Shown here: one piece after another, positions 58,644-64,000 of the stretch
Layout: each line of letters opens with the position of its first letter
Numbering within the stretch: position 1 is the first letter of the stretch
From: Bidens hawaiensis
Taxonomy: Eukaryota > Streptophyta > Magnoliopsida > Asterales > Asteraceae
Reading direction: 5' to 3'
Assembly: GCA_021521415.1 (NCBI GenBank)
Contig: JAIQDT010000059.1
Span: 2,666,001 to 2,730,000, forward strand
Length of the DNA: 64,000 nucleotides
Translations under genes and position numbers: made by a program
Notes under the pieces: generated by a model
Told to the model about the DNA's origin: nothing
Databases searched by the model: none
What the model saw: the letters and a program-made list of their open reading frames with translations, nothing else

Positions 58644-58748
58644 CTGGGATAATATTACACTACTGCTTAGCTACACGATCAAACATACTATTCTGAAAGA
58701 GTGAGAAATTATAACGGTAGAATATAAAGATGAATAAAGAAAAAGTAC
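58644..58748 (-). other. Candidate intron at X gag-protease junction
   Basis: On the minus strand, TTTCAG is followed by GTACTTTTTC and, 105 nt later, ATTATCCCAG by GTACC. Removing 58644-58748 joins the conserved DVVSG and TFLLDE blocks in frame; kept, it adds an in-frame stop (about 58660-58665). The interior is U-rich with a CTCTTTCAG second acceptor. Splicing is inferred from these signals only. Confidence 0.45.
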
Positions 58749-60070
58749 CTGAAACAACGTCAGCATATTCCTCTGCCTCTCTCTGGGAGATGTTGAAGGC
58801 CCTCGCCATGACCTTCGGCTTTTCTTCTATCTTCCCCCTCGAGGAAGTCCCCTGACCGGACCCCCCCCCCCCCCGCCTTGCTGGTAGGATAGTTTGATGC
58901 CAAGTGGTCGGCCCTTTTACAGCGGAAACAAGTCAACAACGGACACTCGAAATAGGGGTGCCCAACCTTATCACATCGAAAACAAGAACCAGACCCAATC
59001 TTACATTCCCCCTTGTGCGGTTTCCCGCACTTCTTGCAATTACCAAACGCCGCATCTCTCTTAAAATCCGAAGTCTAAGTCTTTACCCTCTACTCAACCG
59101 AATTATAGTTGCTTCTCCAGGGCCACTTACCGTACGAATTTGTGTTCCATGTCTTCCTAGTCTCGGTCGGCGGTAACTTCTCTCTTTAATCATACAATGT
59201 GCCCGCTAGGGTAACCACCGAGTGAAACGAGCTAATGTCGGTGGTCACAACACCCCTACGACTATCCACCAGAAGACCCTTCACATACTTCTTAATCCTC
59301 TTAGCTTCGGGAGTAACCAGATCGGGACATAATCGAGCCATCTTATTAAACTTTGTGGTATACTCCCGATGCGTCATACTACCCGCCTCCAAGGTCAAGA
59401 ATTCCTGTTCAATCTTATCCAATTCATGCGGAGGAAAAAACTGATCAAGAACCAATTTCTTCAACTCATCCCATGTCATCCTCCTAATAGAACGATCACC
59501 CATAGCCTGCGCCAGATTATCCCATCAACACAGTGCCTCGGAACGAAACAAGCCAGTCGCATAAGTCACCATGTCATCCCCCTTACATTTACTAACCCTC
59601 AGAACGGCCTCCATCTCCCTTACCCACTGATATGCTGCCAACGCATCCTTAGTATCATCGAAAGAAGGAGGGTCACATTTCTTAAAGTCTCCATACGAGC
59701 AACACCGGGTAGATACACTAATAGCACGAACCTCCTCTTCATCCTCACTCGGTACATAGAGCTCTTCCTCCTCGACCTGCGTCTCCTTACCCTTCCTTTC
59801 CTTATCCGAACTCTTACCAACCAATGATTCCTCCATGGCTCTAACGGCTTCAGCAACGATCTCGGGAATGGCGCTATGGAGAACCTGATAAACCTCATCC
59901 GCGATTGCCGCGTGCATAGCAGGATCTAAGGCGGGGTTATCCCCCTCCTCAAGAATCGGAGTTTCTACCTGCTGGGGAGTAGGGATCTCACTCTCGGCTT
60001 CGGCACGTGGCTTACGACCATGACCACGAACACTAGGACCACCTCTCTTAGCTGCTCGAGTATTAACCAT
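58749..60070 (-). pseudogene. X gag
   Basis: The start ATG at 60070 gives MVNTRAAKRGGPSVRG, a usual chromovirus gag opening. An acidic helical segment follows, then the gag core (FKKCDPPSFDDTKDALAAYQ, MEAVLRVSKCKGDDMV), a TGA where Trp is expected at about 59525, and the core continues at 59186-59503 (MTWDELKKLVLDQFFP, EYTTKFNKMARLCPDLVTPE). Zinc knuckles CKKCGKPHKGEC and CFRCDKVGHPYFEC lie at about 58950-59040. A 14-C run (58861-58874) and stops near 59075-59190 add damage. The C-terminal helix AFNISQREAEEYADVV precedes the candidate intron. Confidence 0.85.
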
Positions 60071-60387
60071 GACTTATCCCTACAAAGACAGATTTTTAAC
60101 ACGGTCAAGTACAAGTGGCATTTAAAACATGTAAGGTAAGGGTAAACTGCTAATGACGTTGACCAAGTGTAATTAGTCGTTTACTTTACCCGTCCATCCT
60201 AATCACCCCCTGCCCCTGACCACATTAGCATTCTATCTACCACTTAAACAATTCAATGGAATGACTAAACAATTCTATCTAACCCTATTGCCACGTCATT
60301 CAGCTACTCACGGTAGGCATACTAGTCTTTACCCTTACAGTTCAAGTCCAAGAATTCGGGGATGCTCGGATCCCTCGAACCATGTCT

Positions 60388-60399
60388 CTGATACCAACT
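60388..60399 (-). other. X primer binding site
   Basis: The minus strand reads TTGGTATCAGAG next to the 5' LTR, an initiator-Met-type primer site. Confidence 0.9.
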
Positions 60400-60847
60400 T
60401 GTAAAACCCTGAATCCCGGAAATCCTACAGTTGGTATTCATACAAGAAACTTACAAAATACTAAAACTCAAAAATTCATTTCATTTCAAAAGTCAGTTCA
60501 TAGTATAAATCAGCGGAAAATCAATATTATTAAAACAAGTTCCCAAAACCCGGGAATTATGCCCAAAACCAAATTTCAATGTATTTAGTGAAAATTTAAA
60601 AGAACAATGTTTATTATTAAAACTTCCGACTAAATATACCCTCCACCGTCCAAGTAGCCTCGTGCACGTCCAAGCGGTAATGCATCTTCCTCCTAACCTG
60701 AAACTCACACTAACATGCACACAAAGTCAGCTTGAGCTGAGTGAGTTCAAGTTTTAATAATTGACAATTATAATAGTAATCATTCCAAGAGTTTTAAAAT
60801 AAAACAGGATACAACAGTTAGACCATCATCAACAATAAGTATTCATA

Positions 60848-60886
<39 letters not shown>

Positions 60887-62380
60887 ATCCATATAATTAT
60901 ATCCCTATTGATATCATCCAAGTATTAACATCAGGGTCGAGCACATGTACAACCCAAACACGTAACATCTCATCCAACGTATGCAAACACAAAGTAGGCA
61001 AACGTACACATCCTTAGTCAATAACGACTAATAAACATCGCCAATTAATGGCCATACAATAATACATGTATAAACATACATACAAACATACAATAATATC
61101 ATCCCAAAGCCTACCTTATACAAGTAAGCCCATACAAAATAATTTAAACGGTTCATCATGCAAAATCACTTAGGTGTGCATCCTAGCCCAAAAACTTAAA
61201 AAGAGTAAAAGGGGGCATCATGAACTCACCTGACACAAGGCACGAGTTCACCATGAGCTAGAGAACCCCTAAGTAGCCCCAGAACTCAAACTCCTGTCAG
61301 TTTACATACAATCATTACTAACGACACCGAAAGGACTCGTTTATCCTAAGAGACGTTCTAACACGGTTCGAGTTACCTAATGCCTCGACGTCATGAAACT
61401 CAATCATAACAGCCCCCGGGGCCTTACATTTACCAACACGACCCTTAGATACTCCCGGGAATAAAAAATTCCCAAATTACCCCTAGAAGCACTAGGTGAT
61501 CCTAACACGCACGTTTAAGAGTTGTTTAGGCTAATAACATCCAACTCAGCCCCACCCAATATGATAAATTCACAGTCAACAAGTCCACACGACGCTAAAG
61601 GAGTCAAATGGGTCGGTAACTCGTAAGTATAACGCACCAACTATTCAATAAACGCAAATACACGTTGTACCGACCCGTTTGAGTAACCTACAACCAATTC
61701 AGCCCCCAATACTTATAAAAATCATTTTCCAGCAGCCCGTATATTAAACCGAAGCTATCTGAACTGAATTGGTCATCACTTACTCCATCCCTCACGTTAA
61801 ACGCAACAAATCACTATTCTAGACAACCGAAAACTATCTTTCAAACTACAACTAGTTGACCAATCAAACGAACACCAATGGACATGATTGTAAAGTATGA
61901 TATACTAGACATACCTAAGAAGATGTTGGTTCAAAAACCTCCACCAAAACAGTCCTGAAATTGTTCAATTGGACAGCCACTCGGTTAGCCTAGAATAACC
62001 CGTTTATCAATCAATACGCGAAATAAAATGACCAATTAAGGTGTAAAAGACTTTGGGGAAAATAGAACTAACCTTTAATTGAAGTTTTAGACCTTAATCT
62101 TGGCTGCACAAAAGAAAAAGGAGGGTGGGGAGGCTGCACACAGGTCCGATCTGCTGGATAAGGCGGGGGCTAGGGTTTAGTTTTTTTTTTTATGATATAA
62201 TAAAACATGTTAAACTCTAACCCCTACAATTTGAGGGATATGGCAACTTGAAAGGAAAGTTTAAATAACTTAACATACCGGAAGGATGATGAGGTAATCG
62301 AGGAATGCCGGATAACTCCCGAGAAATATACATACTTTACAAGCTTTAAATCTTTGAACCGAAAAGTAACGGGTGTTATA
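60400..62380 (-). repeat. X 5' LTR (1981 bp)
   Basis: It starts TGTAAAACCCTGAATCC and ends GGGTGTTATA; the last CA has become TA compared with the other LTR. It contains an AT microsatellite (60850-60882). Confidence 0.95.
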
Positions 62381-62385
62381 AGTCC

Positions 62386-64000
62386 TAAGGCACAAGTGTG
62401 ACCTTCAAGCTTTGGCCTTTCAAGGAGCTTCGTGAGTAGATCCGCAATGTTTTGATTAGTGTGAACTTTGCAAATACATATATTTCCTTTTTCAACTTCA
62501 TCCCTTATGTATTTGAATCTACGCTCAGTGTGCCTCGTCTTTTGATATGCATGAGTTTCTGTGATTTGAACAATTGCACCCTCGTTGTCACAAAAGATCT
62601 CTAGAGGGTCCTGAATGGTAAGGACCACCCCTAGATCAGCAATGAATTTCTTCATCCACGCAGCTTCTTGAGCTGCCAATGAGGCAGCGATGTATTCTGA
62701 TTTTGTGGTGGACAATGCTACCACATCTTGTTTGGAGCTCTTCCAAGAGACTGCCCCATCATTCATAACGAAAACATATCCCGATTGTGATCGAGAATCA
62801 TCTCGATCAGTTTGGAAACTCGCATCCGTGTAACCCTTTACAACAAGTTCCACTTCACTCGAATCGTATATTAGAAACATGTCCTTAGTCCTTCTAAGGT
62901 ATTTCAATATACTCTTAACCGCCATCCAATGGCTACTTCCCGGATTTTGTTGGTATCTACTTGTCATGCTCAAAACGCATGACACATCCGGTCTAGTACA
63001 TATCATTGCATACATGATGGATCCTATAGCCGATGCATATGGGATTCCATTCATTTGCTCTTGCTCATCCTTTGAGCTTGGATATTGAGATGCACTCAAT
63101 ATCGTTCCTCTTTGAATGGGCACCAAACCTCTCTTAGAGTTTTCCATCTTGAACATTTTTAAGATTTTGTCAATGTATGTACTTTGGTTTAAACCTATCA
63201 ACCGCCTTGATCTATCCCTATAGATCTTTATTCCTAAAATATAGGCGGCTTCACAAAGATCTTTGATGGAAAAGCAACTTCCAAGCCATGCTTTTACAGC
63301 TTCCATTGTTGGAATGTTATTTCCAAATAGTAGTATGTAATCGATATACAATACTAAGAAAGTGACGATACTCCCACTAGCTTTCTTATACACACAAGCT
63401 TCATCGGCGTTCTTGATGAATCCAAATTTCTTAACTTCTTCATCAAAACGGCGATTCCAACTTCTAGATGCTTGCTTCAATCCATAGATTGATTTATTTA
63501 ACTTGCATACTTTGTTAGGATGTTGTGGATCGACAAAACCTTCGGGTTGAACCATATAGACATCTTCCTCAAGATGCCCATTTAGAAAAGCGGTTTTGAC
63601 ATCCATTTTCCAAATCTCATAGTCGTAATATGCGGCTATGGCAAAACAATATCCTAATCGACTTTGGCATTGCTATGGGAGAGAAGGTTTCATCATAATC
63701 AACCCCTTGAGTTTGAGTGAAACCTTTTGCTACAAGTCTTGCTTTATAAGTATCCAAGTTTCCATGCATATCGTTTTTCTTCTTATAAACCAACTTACTT
63801 CCAACCAGTTTGGAATTAAGAGGTGGTACAACCATATCCCATACTTGGTTGTCATGCATGGATTGCATCTCAACGTTCATGGCTTCAAGCCATTTGACAC
63901 AATCGGATTTTGACATTGCATCACGGTATGTGGTGGGTTCATACGAATCTACTACATAGCATCCATCCCTGAAAAATTCATATCTTTCAGGTGGATGACT
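62386..64000 (-). pseudogene. Copia Y reverse transcriptase and RNase H
   Basis: The segment is open at the right edge. On the minus strand the RT begins with WLEAMNVEMQSMHDNQVWDM and ARLVAKGFTQTQGVDYDETF. An extra A in the run 63643-63646 shifts the frame. It resumes with [35 protein letters not shown] and the active-site motif, read here as [11 protein letters not shown]: the second catalytic Asp of Y-x-D-D is Tyr (about 63330-63350). RNase H follows ([64 protein letters not shown]). Gypsy X interrupts just after LEGHTCALG; the last codons are at 51659-51688. Confidence 0.92.

Larger units (their letters stand above)
51689..62380 (-). mobile_element. Tekay/Del-type Ty3/Gypsy element X, complete but defective
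   Basis: LTRs 51689-53682 and 60400-62380, perfect target duplications AGTCC (51684-51688 and 62381-62385), primer site TTGGTATCAGAG (60388-60399) and polypurine tract (53683-53696). The minus-strand interior carries gag with zinc knuckles, protease, RT, RNase H, integrase and a C-terminal chromodomain-like segment, the order and content of Tekay-type chromoviruses. It is interrupted by an Athila-family solo LTR (55110-56800). Several stops and frameshifts disable it. The host is the C-terminus of Copia Y pol. Confidence 0.95.
42001..64000 (-). mobile_element. Ty1/Copia element Y (3' part), interrupted by Z and X
   Basis: Minus-strand Copia of the B1 family. RT and RNase H run from the right edge to 62386, and pol ends at 51659-51688 after Gypsy X. 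The polypurine tract is at about 50987-51000. The 3' LTR is 50148-50986 plus 42001-42139, split by Gypsy derivative Z. It lies in the gag of Copia W. Its 5' LTR and gag would be beyond 64000. Confidence 0.9.

Noticed and set aside
59369..59827. 152-aa plus-strand frame
   Set aside because: Antisense shadow of X gag.

Overview
The window is intergenic plant DNA made almost entirely of nested LTR retrotransposons. I found no host protein gene, rRNA gene, tRNA gene or CRISPR array. The element types point to a dicot: Ty1/Copia with initiator-Met-type primer sites, Ty3/Gypsy Tekay/Del-type with a chromodomain, and Athila-type with the TGGCGCCGTTGC primer site. The gag style of two Copia families resembles Asteraceae elements, but that is from memory and weak. 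Every long polyprotein carries frameshifts, stops or lost catalytic residues, so this is heterochromatin-like sequence with no visibly active element.

Left half (1-32900), outermost to innermost. Copia W2 survives as a minus-strand gag relic (26645-27496). It is cut by a Gypsy LTR ending in GGGGTGTGACA (24428-26644). That LTR is cut by Copia A1 (minus; 5' LTR 23803-24294, gag 19605-20087). A1 is cut by a solo Gypsy LTR with perfect GTTGT target duplications (20584-23528) and, in its gag, by Copia A2 of the same family (5' LTR 19126-19604; gag-pol 18295-14670 and 4956-4324). A2 is cut by a complete Athila element (4957-14669) and by Copia B1 (5' LTR 3373-4323), which runs off the left edge. 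W2 is also cut near its gag start by an unidentified insertion (27497-32130) that carries a small non-autonomous LTR element (28789-30585, TSD TATAG).

Right half (32900-64000). A Gypsy relic (LTR-like 32900 onward, minus-strand gag 36430-37239) is cut by a Tekay-like LTR (37240-38808, plus). Copia W (plus; LTR 38809-39853, gag 39963-42000) lies in that LTR. Copia Y (minus, same family as B1) interrupts W's gag. Y's 3' LTR (42001-42139 and 50148-50986) contains a Gypsy derivative Z with a 3.6-kb LTR and gag but no pol (42140-50147). Y's pol C-terminus contains a complete Tekay-type Gypsy X (51689-62380, TSD AGTCC), itself cut by an Athila-family solo LTR (55110-56800). The rest of Y's reverse transcriptase and RNase H runs from 62386 to the right edge.

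The boundaries rest on target-site duplications, primer sites, polypurine tracts and reading frames that continue across each insertion. The main observations are the nesting depth, a possible 105-nt intron between gag and protease of X, arrays of an ACGAATG word in the A1/A2 leader and LTR, the small non-autonomous element, an LTR/polypurine chimera beside A1, and the two very unequal Athila LTRs.
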